DNA from: Roseomonas sp. KE2513
Lineage (GTDB): Bacteria; Pseudomonadota; Alphaproteobacteria; Acetobacterales; Acetobacteraceae
Assembly: GCF_016107305.1 (NCBI RefSeq)
Contig: NZ_RCVR01000012.1
Span: forward strand, 62,001 to 126,000
Direction of reading: 5' to 3'
DNA length: 64,000 nucleotides
A program made the translations under genes and the position numbers. Of the stretch, positions 53,181 through 61,438 are shown piece after piece. The notes below the pieces were generated by a model that saw only the letters and a program-made list of their open reading frames with translations, was not told the DNA's origin and did not search any database. Position 1 is the stretch's first letter, and each line of letters starts with the position of its first letter.

Positions 53181-54511
53181 GCCGTCATCCAGCGGCGCCA
53201 GGCCGCGAACTGGGCGCGCAGGTGGATCTCGCTCGTGCCGGTCTGGCCGCGCAGCGTGCCGTTCGCCTCGTTGGCGTCGCCGCCCATGCCGCGCTTTACG
53301 TCCACCCAGTCCCCGCCCTGGCTCGCCAGCCCGTCCTGCACGCGGGCATAGGTCTCGAGGTCATCCGTCAGCACGAGCGAGCCCACGCCGTTCACCACAT
53401 TGGCGAAGGCAATGCTGTCACGGAACATCTCCGGCGGCGCGAGGGGCATGCGGAAGGTGTAGGTCGTCACCACCGTGCGGTTCACGCTGATCGGTTGCAC
53501 CACGCGCAGCTGGCGGAAGCGGCTCATGAAGGAGAGGTTCGGGTACACCACGGTATTGAAGCGCTGGATGGAAAGGATCTCTTCCGTCCGCTCCACCCCG
53601 TGCGTCTCCTCCAACGCCTTGCGATAGGCCATCTGCACCGGGTCCTCCGCCGGGCGCGCGGCCATGTGAGCGTCGGTGTGGTAGTCGCCCATGAAGGAGT
53701 GGCCCGACGCGCTGGCCCAGATGCCCAGGCTCTCCCACACCGCGGCCGGTGCGCCGTTCTGGCGCATCTGCTTGATCTGCACCTCGCCCGCGCCGTCGCT
53801 GTGCACCGTGTCCTTCTGATCCCGCGCGGCGGCGACGGAGGAGGCGTGGACGAAGCGCGGGTGCAGCGTGTCGTTGTGGTTCTCGATCACCAGTTTCCAG
53901 TTGCCGTCATAGGCGTGGCGCGAGACGCCGCCGGCCACCTCCAGCAACCCGCCCGGCGCCCGGTCCACCATGTCGTCGAAGGAGGAGGCGACGGGGCCGA
54001 GGAATTCCGCCAGCGTCGGCCCCTCGGCCGCCAGGCTCGCGAAGATGAAGCCACGGTAGTTCTCCACCCGCGGCACGCGCACGAGGTCGAGCGAGCCGTC
54101 CTCCGGCGGGTAGGCACCATCGCCGTAGCCCTCCGGCAGCGGCACCTCTGCCAGCTTGCCGTCGAGGTCGAAGGCCCAGCCGTGGTAGCAGCAGACGAAG
54201 CGCTTCGCCTGCCCCGTCTCGTCCATCGTCAGCTTCGCGCCGCGATGGGTGCAGCGGTTGAACATCACCCGGATGACGCCGTCGCGCCCGCGCGCCACGA
54301 TCACCGGCTCCCGGCCCATCTGCGTCGCGAAGAAGCGGCCGGGGGTGGCCACCTGGCTCTCGTGGCAGAGATAGAGCCAGGCCCGCCCGAAGATGCGGTC
54401 CATCTCCATCTCGAAGATGGCAGGGTCCACATAGGCGGCGCGGTGCACGCGCCCCTCCTGGACCATCTCGGCCGGGTCCAGCCGGCCTCGCGTCGGGAGC
54501 GGCATGTCCAT
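53177..54511 (-). CDS. Aromatic-ring-hydroxylating dioxygenase, Rieske (alpha) subunit
   Basis: 444-residue catalytic subunit. Rieske cluster ligands C87, H89, C107 and H110 (RCTHRGAKL and CCYHGWAF). Mononuclear iron site ENHNDTLHPRFVH (210-222), with bridging Asp214 and ligands His217 and His222. It would insert both atoms of O2 into an aromatic or indolic acid. Start at 54511 (MDMPLP) is set by AAGGAG eight bases upstream; the frame to 54550 crosses the operator. No ferredoxin or reductase gene is adjacent. First of a five-gene operon divergent from iorAB. Substrate unproven; benzoate/anthranilate-like and indole-3-acetate-like acids are candidates. Confidence 0.93.
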   Translation of the reverse strand: MDMPLPTRGRLDPAEMVQEGRVHRAAYVDPAIFEMEMDRIFGRAWLYLCHESQVATPGRFFATQMGREPVIVARGRDGVIRVMFNRCTHRGAKLTMDETGQAKRFVCCYHGWAFDLDGKLAEVPLPEGYGDGAYPPEDGSLDLVRVPRVENYRGFIFASLAAEGPTLAEFLGPVASSFDDMVDRAPGGLLEVAGGVSRHAYDGNWKLVIENHNDTLHPRFVHASSVAAARDQKDTVHSDGAGEVQIKQMRQNGAPAAVWESLGIWASASGHSFMGDYHTDAHMAARPAEDPVQMAYRKALEETHGVERTEEILSIQRFNTVVYPNLSFMSRFRQLRVVQPISVNRTVVTTYTFRMPLAPPEMFRDSIAFANVVNGVGSLVLTDDLETYARVQDGLASQGGDWVDVKRGMGGDANEANGTLRGQTGTSEIHLRAQFAAWRRWMTA

Positions 54512-54560
54512 GGGCTTATCTCCTTGACGCGATGCTAGGCGCCCCGCCAAACTATATGCA

Positions 54561-54576
54561 AGTGGTTATAACCGGT
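54561..54576. promoter_or_regulatory. Candidate MarR operator in divergent catabolic promoter
   Basis: GGTTATAACC (54564-54573) is a perfect 10-bp palindrome within the wider imperfect AGTGGTTATAACCGGT, in the 79-bp gap between the Rieske operon and iorA. It lies about 18 bases before the iorA ATG, and TTATAA inside it could be a -10 box. MarR proteins bind short palindromes of this kind, and a marR gene ends the iorAB operon. Unproven. Confidence 0.45.
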
Positions 54577-54590
54577 TGGGGACTTTTCCT

Positions 54591-56747
54591 ATGGAGCGAT
54601 CCTTCGCGAAGGAGGTGTCCCTTCTCCGCCTGGGCGAGGGCGAGATCTTCGAGGGCGAGGGCATCCTCGCCATCACCAAGGCCCTGCTCGAATCCGGCGT
54701 TTCCTACGTCACGGGCTACCAGGGCGCGCCCGTCTCCCACCTGATGGACGTGTTCAGCGACGCCAAGCCCCTGCTGGACGAGCTCGGCGTCGTCTACGCC
54801 CCTGCCGCGAACGAGGCTGGCGCCGCCTCCATGCTGGCGGCCAGCATCAACTACCCCGTGCGCGGCTGCGCGGTGTGGAAGTCCACCGTCGGCACCAACG
54901 TCGCCTCCGACGCCCTCTCCAACCTCGCCTCCGCCGGCGTGGTCGGCGGCGTGGTGATGGTGGTCGGCGAGGACTACGGGGAGGGCGCCTCCATCATGCA
55001 GGAGCGCACCCACGCCTTCGCCATGAAGTCCTCCATGTGGCTGCTGGACCCGCGCCCGGACCACGAGAACCTCGTCCGCACCATCGGTCTCGCCTACGAG
55101 ATGTCCGAGGCCTCCAACACCCCTGTTATGGTGGAGGTCCGCATCCGCGCCTGCCACCTGCGCGGCCGCTTCACCGCGCGCGACAACGTGCGGCCCAAGG
55201 TGAGCCTGCACAGCCCGCTCACCGAACCTGTCTTCGACTACGAGCGCGTGATCCTGCCCCCCAGCACCTATCGGCAGGAGAAGGACAAGATCGCCCGCCG
55301 CTTCCCCGCGGCCAAGCGCTTCATCGTGGAGCACGCGATGAACGAGCACCTGCCTGGGGATGTCGGCGACATCGGCATCATCGTCCAGGGCGGCCACGCC
55401 AACACGCTTCTCCGAAGCCTCGCCCGCCTGGGCCTCGCCGATGCCTTCGGCAACAGCCGCATCCCCATCCTCGTGCTGAACGTCACCTATCCCATCGTGG
55501 AGGAGGAGGTGACCGGCTTCTGTGCTGATAAGCGCGCCGTGCTGGTGGTGGAGGAGGGCAATCCCGAATACCTCGAGCAGGCCATCGGCCAGGCGCTGCG
55601 CGAGGCCTCCGTCCACACGAAGGTCCTTGGCAAGAAGTGCCTTCCCATGGCCGGCGAGTACACGGCCGAGGTGATGCTCGCGGGCGTCGCGAAGTTCATC
55701 GAGGGCTCCATGCCCGCCGGCATCGACATCGCCGCCGTCGCCCGCGTCGCGGCCGAGGTCGCGGCCCCCGCCGAGCGCGCCCGCGCCCTCATCGGCGCAG
55801 AGCTTCCCCAGCGCCCGCCTGGCTTCTGCACGGGTTGCCCCGAGCGCCCGGTCTTCGCGGCCATGAAGATCGTGCAGAACAAGGATGGCCCCGTCCACGT
55901 CGCCGCCGATATCGGCTGCCACTCCTTCGCGACGCTGCCGCCCTTCAACATGGGCAGCAGCATCCTCGGCTACGGCCTCGGCCTCTCCTCCGCCGCCGCT
56001 CTCGCGCCGCTCTTCGGCAAGAAGCGTACGATCACCGTGATGGGCGACGGCGGCTTCTGGCACAACGGCCTCTCCACCGGCGTCTCGGCGGCCGTGCAGA
56101 ACGGCACGGACGGCGTGCTGATCGTCATGGATAACGGCTATTCCAGCGCGACCGGCCAGCAGGACATTCCCTCCTCCCGCGCGGAGAAGCGCGAGGGGCC
56201 GCGCATTCCCATCGAGACCGCGTTGCGCGCCATGGGTGTCACCTGGATCCGCACCCAAGGCACCTATGTCGTGAAGGATATGGTCCGCACCCTGCGCGAG
56301 GCGCTGACCACGAAAGAAGGCGGCCTGAAGGTCATCGTTGCCCAGCAGGAATGCCAGCTCGCCCGCCAGCGCCGCGTGAAGCCCGAATACGCCCGCGCGC
56401 TGAAGGCCGGGGAGCGCGTCGTCCGCACCCGCTACGGCGTGGACGCCACGACCTGCACGGGCGACCACTCCTGCATCCGCCTCTCCGGCTGCCCCTCCCT
56501 CACGCTGAAGGAGAACCCCGACCCGCTGCGGAGCGACCCGGTGGCGCATGTGAACCAGGATTGCGTCGGCTGCTCCCTCTGCGGCGAGGTGGCGGACGCG
56601 GCCCAGCTCTGCCCCTCCTTCTACCGTGCCGACATCGTCAGCAACCCGACGCGCGCCGACGCCCGCCGCCTGCGCTGGCGCGACGCCGTGATCGCCCGCC
56701 TGCAATCCTGGGCCGAACGCCGCGCCGAAGCGCGGGCGGCCGCATGA
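54591..56747 (+). CDS. iorA: Indolepyruvate ferredoxin oxidoreductase alpha subunit (TPP)
   Basis: 718-residue thiamine-diphosphate ketoacid oxidoreductase subunit, converting an aryl-2-oxoacid plus CoA to acyl-CoA, CO2 and reduced ferredoxin. N-terminal pyrimidine domain (GYQGAPVSHLMDVF, PAANEAGAASMLAASINYPVRG), PP-binding motif MGDGGFWHNGLSTGVSAAVQNGTDGVLIVMDNGYSSATGQQ, and a C-terminal ferredoxin-like part with CTGDHSC...SGCP and CVGCSLCGEVADAAQLCP. All cluster and TPP residues are present. ATG at 54591 follows GGGGA. It overlaps iorB. In this context the substrate may be an arylglyoxylate rather than indolepyruvate (inference). Confidence 0.9.
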   Translation: MERSFAKEVSLLRLGEGEIFEGEGILAITKALLESGVSYVTGYQGAPVSHLMDVFSDAKPLLDELGVVYAPAANEAGAASMLAASINYPVRGCAVWKSTVGTNVASDALSNLASAGVVGGVVMVVGEDYGEGASIMQERTHAFAMKSSMWLLDPRPDHENLVRTIGLAYEMSEASNTPVMVEVRIRACHLRGRFTARDNVRPKVSLHSPLTEPVFDYERVILPPSTYRQEKDKIARRFPAAKRFIVEHAMNEHLPGDVGDIGIIVQGGHANTLLRSLARLGLADAFGNSRIPILVLNVTYPIVEEEVTGFCADKRAVLVVEEGNPEYLEQAIGQALREASVHTKVLGKKCLPMAGEYTAEVMLAGVAKFIEGSMPAGIDIAAVARVAAEVAAPAERARALIGAELPQRPPGFCTGCPERPVFAAMKIVQNKDGPVHVAADIGCHSFATLPPFNMGSSILGYGLGLSSAAALAPLFGKKRTITVMGDGGFWHNGLSTGVSAAVQNGTDGVLIVMDNGYSSATGQQDIPSSRAEKREGPRIPIETALRAMGVTWIRTQGTYVVKDMVRTLREALTTKEGGLKVIVAQQECQLARQRRVKPEYARALKAGERVVRTRYGVDATTCTGDHSCIRLSGCPSLTLKENPDPLRSDPVAHVNQDCVGCSLCGEVADAAQLCPSFYRADIVSNPTRADARRLRWRDAVIARLQSWAERRAEARAAA

Positions 56748-58213
56748 CCCGCCCCCTCTCGATCCTCGTCTCCGCCATGGGCGGGGAGGGCGGCGGCGTG
56801 CTGACGGACTGGATCGTCGGCGCCGCCCAGCGCGCGGACCTACCGGTGCAGGGCACCTCCATTCCCGGCGTTGCCCAGCGCACCGGCGCCACCACCTACT
56901 ACATCGAGATGTGGCCGGAGCCCTGGCCGACGCTGGCTGGCCGCCGGCCCGTCTTCGGCCTCGGCCCCTCGCCCGGCGACGTGGACGTGGTGATCGCGAC
57001 CGAGTTGGTGGAGGCCGGCCGCTGCTGCGAGCGCGGCTTCGTCTCGCCGGACCGCACGACCCTCGTCGCCTCCACCCGCCGCGTCTTCGCGACGAGCGAG
57101 AAGTCCGCCATGGGCGACGGCCGCTTCGACGTGGCGCGCGTCATGCGCGCCATCCGCGAGATGCCGCGCCGCGCCCTGCTGGTGGACGCCTCGGCCGCCG
57201 AGGGGCAGGCGCTGAATGCCGTTCTCCTCGGCCGCATGGCCGCGAGCGGCGTGGTGCCCATTCCGCTCGACGCGCTCCGCGCCGCCATCGCCGCCGGCGT
57301 CGCGCCCGAGGCGAACCTGCGCGCCTTCGAGACGGGCTTGGCGCTGTCCGGCCCCCAGCCCGCCGCCGCTCCAGCGTCCGCACCGCGCGCCAGCCTGCCC
57401 GCGCTGCTGGCCGATGCCGCCGCCAGCCTGCCGCCGGAGGTGCTGGCGGTCGCCGACATCGCGCTCCCGCGCCTCGCCCGCTACCAGTCCGCCCGCTACG
57501 CCGCGACCTGGATGGAGCGGGTGCGCCGGGTGCTCGCGGCCGACCCCGCGCCCGGCGGCAACTGGCGCCTCTCGGCCGAGGTCGCGCGCCAGCTCACCCT
57601 CTGGATGGCCTATGAGGACGTGGTGCGGATCGCCCAGCACAAGTCGTCCGCCGCCCGCTTCGCCGAGATCCGCGCGGAGGTCCGCGCCCGCCCCGGCGAG
57701 CCCGTCACCGTCACCGAGCACATGAAGCCCGGCTGGGAGGAGGTCGCCTCCCTTCTCCCGCCTGCGCCCGGCCGCGCCCTGCTGCGCTGGGCCGAGCGCA
57801 CGGGGCGGATCGAGGGCGGCATGTCCCTCCGCCTTCGCAGCACCACACTGTCCGGCTTCCTCCGCCTCTTCCTCCTCGCCCGTCTCCGTCCCTGGCGCCC
57901 CTTCACCCTCCGCTGGGCGGAGGAGGGGGCGGCGATCGAGGAATGGCTTGCCCGCGTCATCCAGGCGGCCGCGCGCGGGGACCACGCCCTGGCCATCGAG
58001 ATCGCTGCCCTGCCGCGCCTGCTGAAGGGCTATGGCGAGACCTATCGCCGCGGCCGTCGGGCTTTCGCCGCCGTGATGAAGGGCGCGGTGGAGCCCGCCC
58101 TCGCCGGCCCCGCGGGCGATCCGCTCGCCGCCGGCCGCGTGGCCCGCGCGCGGGAGGCCGCGCTGGCCGATCCCGAGCACGCGGCGCTGCGCGGCGCGCT
58201 GGCGAACGCCTGA
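56744..58213 (+). CDS. iorB: Indolepyruvate ferredoxin oxidoreductase beta subunit with C-terminal extension
   Basis: 489 residues. The N-terminal gamma-type domain (about 1-190; SILVSAMGGEGGGVLTDWIVGAAQRADLPVQGTSIPGVAQRTGATTYYIEMWP) binds CoA and partners IorA. About 290 further helical residues (LPALLADAAASLPPEVLAVADIALPRLARYQSARYAATW...GYGETYRRGRRAF) make the DUF6537-like extension found in many proteobacterial IorB proteins; its role is unknown. ATG overlaps the iorA stop (ATGA), and its stop overlaps the marR start (TGATG), so all three are coupled. Confidence 0.88.
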   Translation: MTRPLSILVSAMGGEGGGVLTDWIVGAAQRADLPVQGTSIPGVAQRTGATTYYIEMWPEPWPTLAGRRPVFGLGPSPGDVDVVIATELVEAGRCCERGFVSPDRTTLVASTRRVFATSEKSAMGDGRFDVARVMRAIREMPRRALLVDASAAEGQALNAVLLGRMAASGVVPIPLDALRAAIAAGVAPEANLRAFETGLALSGPQPAAAPASAPRASLPALLADAAASLPPEVLAVADIALPRLARYQSARYAATWMERVRRVLAADPAPGGNWRLSAEVARQLTLWMAYEDVVRIAQHKSSAARFAEIRAEVRARPGEPVTVTEHMKPGWEEVASLLPPAPGRALLRWAERTGRIEGGMSLRLRSTTLSGFLRLFLLARLRPWRPFTLRWAEEGAAIEEWLARVIQAAARGDHALAIEIAALPRLLKGYGETYRRGRRAFAAVMKGAVEPALAGPAGDPLAAGRVARAREAALADPEHAALRGALANA

Positions 58214-58689
58214 TGCCGGCGCTCGACTCAATGGGAGGGGAAGAGGAGCCCGACCTCGTCCCCTTCCGCCTGAACCGCCTGATGGCCGCTTGGAACACGC
58301 GGCTGGAAGCCCTGCTGGCCGAGCGCGGCGCGGGCTTCGCCCAGTGGCGCGTGCTGATGGTGGCCGCCCGCGCCGGTCGGGCGCTGACCATCGTGGAACT
58401 CGCGGCCCATACCCTCGTGCCGCACTCCACCCTCTCGCGGCAGATCGCGGCGATGGAGCGGGACGGGCTTCTCCGCCGCGGCCGCCACGCCGCCGACGGG
58501 CGCGCCGTCTCGGTGGAACTCACCGCCCGCGGCCGTGCCCGCTACCGCGAGTGGCTGCCGCTGGCGCTGGAGGAAGCGGAAGCGGGCCTCGCGGCGCTGG
58601 ACCCTGCGGAGCGTGCCCTTCTCCTCCGCCTCATCGACCGGCTGGAAGGGGCGGTCGCGCCCCCTCAGACGAGCGCGAGCATCGCCTGA
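58213..58689 (+). CDS. MarR family regulator of the catabolic cluster
   Basis: 158-residue winged-helix protein: dimer helix FRLNRLMAAWNTRLEALLAERGAGFAQWRVLMVAA, recognition region LTIVELAAHTLVPHSTLSRQIAAMERDGLLRRGRHAADGRAVSVELTARGRARY. It is the third gene of iorAB-marR, starting within the iorB stop. Likely binds the palindrome in the divergent promoter at 54561 and responds to an aromatic acid, as MarR regulators of auxin and phenolic catabolism do. The last 25 bp overlap the convergent hydrolase gene. Confidence 0.9.
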   Translation: MPALDSMGGEEEPDLVPFRLNRLMAAWNTRLEALLAERGAGFAQWRVLMVAARAGRALTIVELAAHTLVPHSTLSRQIAAMERDGLLRRGRHAADGRAVSVELTARGRARYREWLPLALEEAEAGLAALDPAERALLLRLIDRLEGAVAPPQTSASIA

Positions 58690-59453
58690 TGCACCGGACC
58701 CTCCGCCAGCGCATAGGCCGTGGCGAAGTGGTTCGTCCCCTCCAGCACGATCGGCTCGACTCCCAGAAGCTTCGCGAAATCCTGGGACTGCCGGATGAAC
58801 TCCGGGCTCTCCGCGGTGCCGTAGGCGATCACCACGGGCGCCGCGATGCGCCGGACATGGTGCACGGGGCTCAACGCCATCGCCTCCGCCGCCTCCAGCG
58901 CCACATAGGCGCCACGCGCGGAGAGCAGCGCCGGCTCCAGGTCGTACAAGCCCGAGAGCAGCGTGACGGAGCGCAGCAGCGGCCCCACGCGCGGATCGGT
59001 CGCGACCACCGCCGCGACATGCGCGCCCGAGGAATGGCCGGAGAGGTGCAGCGGCCCGCGCGCCGCCGCCCAGAGGCAGGCCGCCACCACGTCCTCCACC
59101 ATGTGCGGCAGGCGGAACTCCGGCAGCAGCCGGAAATCGGGCACGGCGACGTCCAGCCCGGCCGCGACCAGCGCGGGCGCGGCCATGCCCGCATCGGCGC
59201 GCGTCAGGCTCCGCCAGGCGCCGCCATGCACGTGCAGGTGGATGCCGCGCGCGGGCGGCTTGGCGCGATAGAGGTCGAGCAGCCCCGCCCCGGTGTCATA
59301 CACCTCCGGCGGATGGGCCGCGCGCGCGGCGGCCGTGTCGGCGGCGTAGCGCGTGATCCAGTCGGCGGCGTCCTTTGCCCAGACCCGCTGATCATAGGCG
59401 GCATCGAGCCCCGCTTGATCGAGGTCGCGCCAGATCTTCGTGCCGGATGTCAT
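58665..59453 (-). CDS. Alpha/beta hydrolase (HSL-like, possible arylformamidase type)
   Basis: 262-residue serine hydrolase. Oxyanion motif HGGAW (76-80), nucleophile in GHSSGAH (Ser141), probable acid in YGTAESPEF and His in EGTNHFATAYALAEG. The N-terminal LDAAYDQRVWAKDAADWITRYAADTAAARA is the pattern of bacterial arylformamidase/kynurenine-formamidase-like hydrolases, which act on N-formyl-anilides. In this cluster it could open an aryl amide or lactam such as an isatin-type intermediate (inference). It overlaps marR tail to tail by 25 bp. Confidence 0.85.
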   Translation of the reverse strand: MTSGTKIWRDLDQAGLDAAYDQRVWAKDAADWITRYAADTAAARAAHPPEVYDTGAGLLDLYRAKPPARGIHLHVHGGAWRSLTRADAGMAAPALVAAGLDVAVPDFRLLPEFRLPHMVEDVVAACLWAAARGPLHLSGHSSGAHVAAVVATDPRVGPLLRSVTLLSGLYDLEPALLSARGAYVALEAAEAMALSPVHHVRRIAAPVVIAYGTAESPEFIRQSQDFAKLLGVEPIVLEGTNHFATAYALAEGPVHQAMLALV

Positions 59454-59524
59454 GGCCGCCAGCTTGCTGTCAGCCTTTCCTCCGTCAATCCCCCGATTCC
59501 CACCACGCCAGAGAGAGGTCGCCC

Positions 59525-60502
59525 ATGAACCGCCGCCACGCCCTCGCGCTGCTCGCAGCCGCCCCGCTCGCCCGACCCTGGGTGGCGCGGGCGCAGGCGA
59601 GCGAGGTGAACTTCCTCCTCCCTTCCATCCGCTTCCTCACGGCCTTCGCGCCCCACAACCTCGCGGAAGCCCGCGGCTACTACGCGGCAAACGGGGTAAA
59701 GCCGAACTTTATCACGCTGCGCGGCGGTGCGGCGGTGGCCACCCAAGTTGGCGCCGGCAATGCGCCCATGGGTGGCGGCATCGGGGACACGCCGATTATC
59801 GTGCGCCCGAATGGCGTGCCCGTACGCGCCGTGATGGCGCTCGGCGGCGGTGCGCTCGTCACCGTCGTCGCGCGCAAGGACCGCGGCATCAACAGCCTGC
59901 GCGATCTTCAGGGTAAGAAGATCAGCGTGCAGTCCGTGCAGGACACGACCTACTACTCGCTGATCGGCGCGATGGGCTCGGTCGGCCTCACGCCGCGCAG
60001 CGCCGAGATCCAGTCCCTCGGTCCCGCCGGCGTCTGGCAGGCCTTCGTCGCGGGCACCGTGGACGCCATGGCCGCCGTGCCCGACTGGATCGTGGACGCC
60101 GAAGCGGAGGGCGTGCCCGTCACGCGCCTCTCCAACCGCGGCAACACGCCGAGCATGGCCCAGGTCGTCATCGCCAGCGACAACGCGATCCGCGCGCAGA
60201 AGGAGCCGATCGCCGCCACCTGCCGCGCCCTGCTGCGGGCCCTGGCGGACCTGCAAGCGGACCCGGAAGCGGCCTCGGCCGACCTCGTCGCCTTCCTCGG
60301 CCGCAACGGCGCGCCCGTGCAGGCCCCGCGCGTGCTGGCGACGCTGAAGCTCTACAACGAGGGTGTCTATACCGACATGGCCGTGCCCGGCCGGGTGGAC
60401 GAGGCCCGCATGGACCTCGTGCAGCGCTTCTACGTCGATGCCGGCATCATCCCGCGCGCCTCGCCGCTCGCGGACCTCTACACGCACGACCTGTTCGGCT
60501 GA
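59525..60502 (+). CDS. NitT/TauT-type ABC substrate-binding protein
   Basis: 325-residue periplasmic binding protein of the SsuA/THI5-like group. Signal MNRRHALALLAAAPLARPWVARAQ; ligand-domain pattern LPSIRFLTAFAPHNLAEARGYYAANGVKPNFITLRGGAAVATQVGAG, DTPIIVRPNGVPVRAVMAL, and LRDLQGKKISVQSVQDTTYYSLIGAMGSVGLTP. GAGAGAGG before the ATG sets the start. No ATPase or permease gene follows within the window, so the partner is missing or distant. Its place beside the catabolic cluster suggests aromatic or sulfonate/taurine-like substrate capture, not resolved. Confidence 0.88.
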   Translation: MNRRHALALLAAAPLARPWVARAQASEVNFLLPSIRFLTAFAPHNLAEARGYYAANGVKPNFITLRGGAAVATQVGAGNAPMGGGIGDTPIIVRPNGVPVRAVMALGGGALVTVVARKDRGINSLRDLQGKKISVQSVQDTTYYSLIGAMGSVGLTPRSAEIQSLGPAGVWQAFVAGTVDAMAAVPDWIVDAEAEGVPVTRLSNRGNTPSMAQVVIASDNAIRAQKEPIAATCRALLRALADLQADPEAASADLVAFLGRNGAPVQAPRVLATLKLYNEGVYTDMAVPGRVDEARMDLVQRFYVDAGIIPRASPLADLYTHDLFG

Positions 60503-60512
60503 TCCGCGTGGT

Positions 60513-60536
60513 CGGGAGGGGCGGCGATCCCTCCCG
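60513..60536. terminator. Hairpin between convergent genes
   Basis: CGGGAGGG (60513-60520) pairs with CCCTCCCG (60529-60536), an 8-bp stem with an eight-base loop, in the 43-bp gap between the binding-protein gene and the convergent methyltransferase gene. No U-tract. Could act on both strands. Confidence 0.5.
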
Positions 60537-60545
60537 CAGGCCGGC

Positions 60546-61352
60546 CTATTCCGCCGCCGTGCGCGCCTGCGCCCGGGCAAGGATGTCCTCGCGGGCGGTA
60601 TGGTACCAGGGCCTCGTGGAATCCATCTCGATCGCCCGCGCGATGGCCACCTCGGCCTGGCCGATCTTGCCGCGGTCGCGCAGGAAGAGCGCCTGGCGAT
60701 AGAAACTCTCGGCCGTCGCGTCGCCGCTATCGAGCAGTTGCGCGACGCGCGCCTCGACGGCATCGAGGTTCGTCCGCGCCGACTTCCAGATCGCAACCGC
60801 GCTGGGGAAGGCCTCGATGCGCTCGATATCCGGGCACTGCCGCGTCGCCACCTCCTGGAAGAAGCGGCCGAAATGGTCGGTCGGCGGGCACTCGGCCTTC
60901 CCGCGCCAATAGGAGGCGTTCGGCCCCACATGGGCGCTCAGGTCCTCGATCACATAGCAGCCGCCGGGGACGAGGTGGCGGAACATGTGCTCGAAGGTGA
61001 ACATGATGTCGTCGGCCTGGTGGGAGCCGTCGTCGATGATGATGTTCGGCCGCGTCCAGCGCGCCACCTCGTCGAGGAAGGCCGCATCCGTCTGCGAGCC
61101 GATGACGACCTCGATCCCCTCCGCGGCGTGCCTGAGGCAGTCCCGGTCGATGTCGAGGCCGACGATCCGCGCGCGGGAGAAGAACTGCCGCCAGGTGCGC
61201 AGCGAGGCGCCGTCAAAGACGCCGATCTCCACGAGCGTGATCGGGTCGTGCTGCCAGGGGGCGAAGAGCCGCTCGTAGTGCTTCAGGTAGCCGTGGCAGA
61301 CGGACGACTTGTCCGTTCCCTGGACGATGCCGAGGTCGTCGAGTGACAACAT
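60546..61352 (-). CDS. Class I SAM-dependent methyltransferase, MycE-like
   Basis: 268 residues. The N-terminal GTDKSSVCHGYLKHYERLFAPWQ (about 12-34) and the SAM-binding LVEIGVFDGASLRTWRQFFSRARIVGLDIDRDC (about 40-72), then IIIDDGSHQADDIMFTFEHMFRHLVPGGCYVIEDL, match the metal-dependent sugar O-methyltransferase group typified by MycE/cephalosporin-hydroxylase relatives. The C-terminus (about 190-268) is helical and TPR-like. Likely modifies a surface or secreted glycan; no glycosyl genes adjoin. Confidence 0.82.
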   Translation of the reverse strand: MLSLDDLGIVQGTDKSSVCHGYLKHYERLFAPWQHDPITLVEIGVFDGASLRTWRQFFSRARIVGLDIDRDCLRHAAEGIEVVIGSQTDAAFLDEVARWTRPNIIIDDGSHQADDIMFTFEHMFRHLVPGGCYVIEDLSAHVGPNASYWRGKAECPPTDHFGRFFQEVATRQCPDIERIEAFPSAVAIWKSARTNLDAVEARVAQLLDSGDATAESFYRQALFLRDRGKIGQAEVAIARAIEMDSTRPWYHTAREDILARAQARTAAE

Positions 61353-61438
61353 GTCCTGCGCGCCTTCGCCTTATGGCGGCGATTTCGTATCATTCGTTGC
61401 TAGAGGTGACAACATCGTGAGGTGGTCCCGCCGCCTCC

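Noticed and set aside
54552-56705. A 717-codon minus-strand frame opposite iorA
   Set aside because: Shadow frame; iorA has complete TPP and iron-sulfur motifs on the plus strand.
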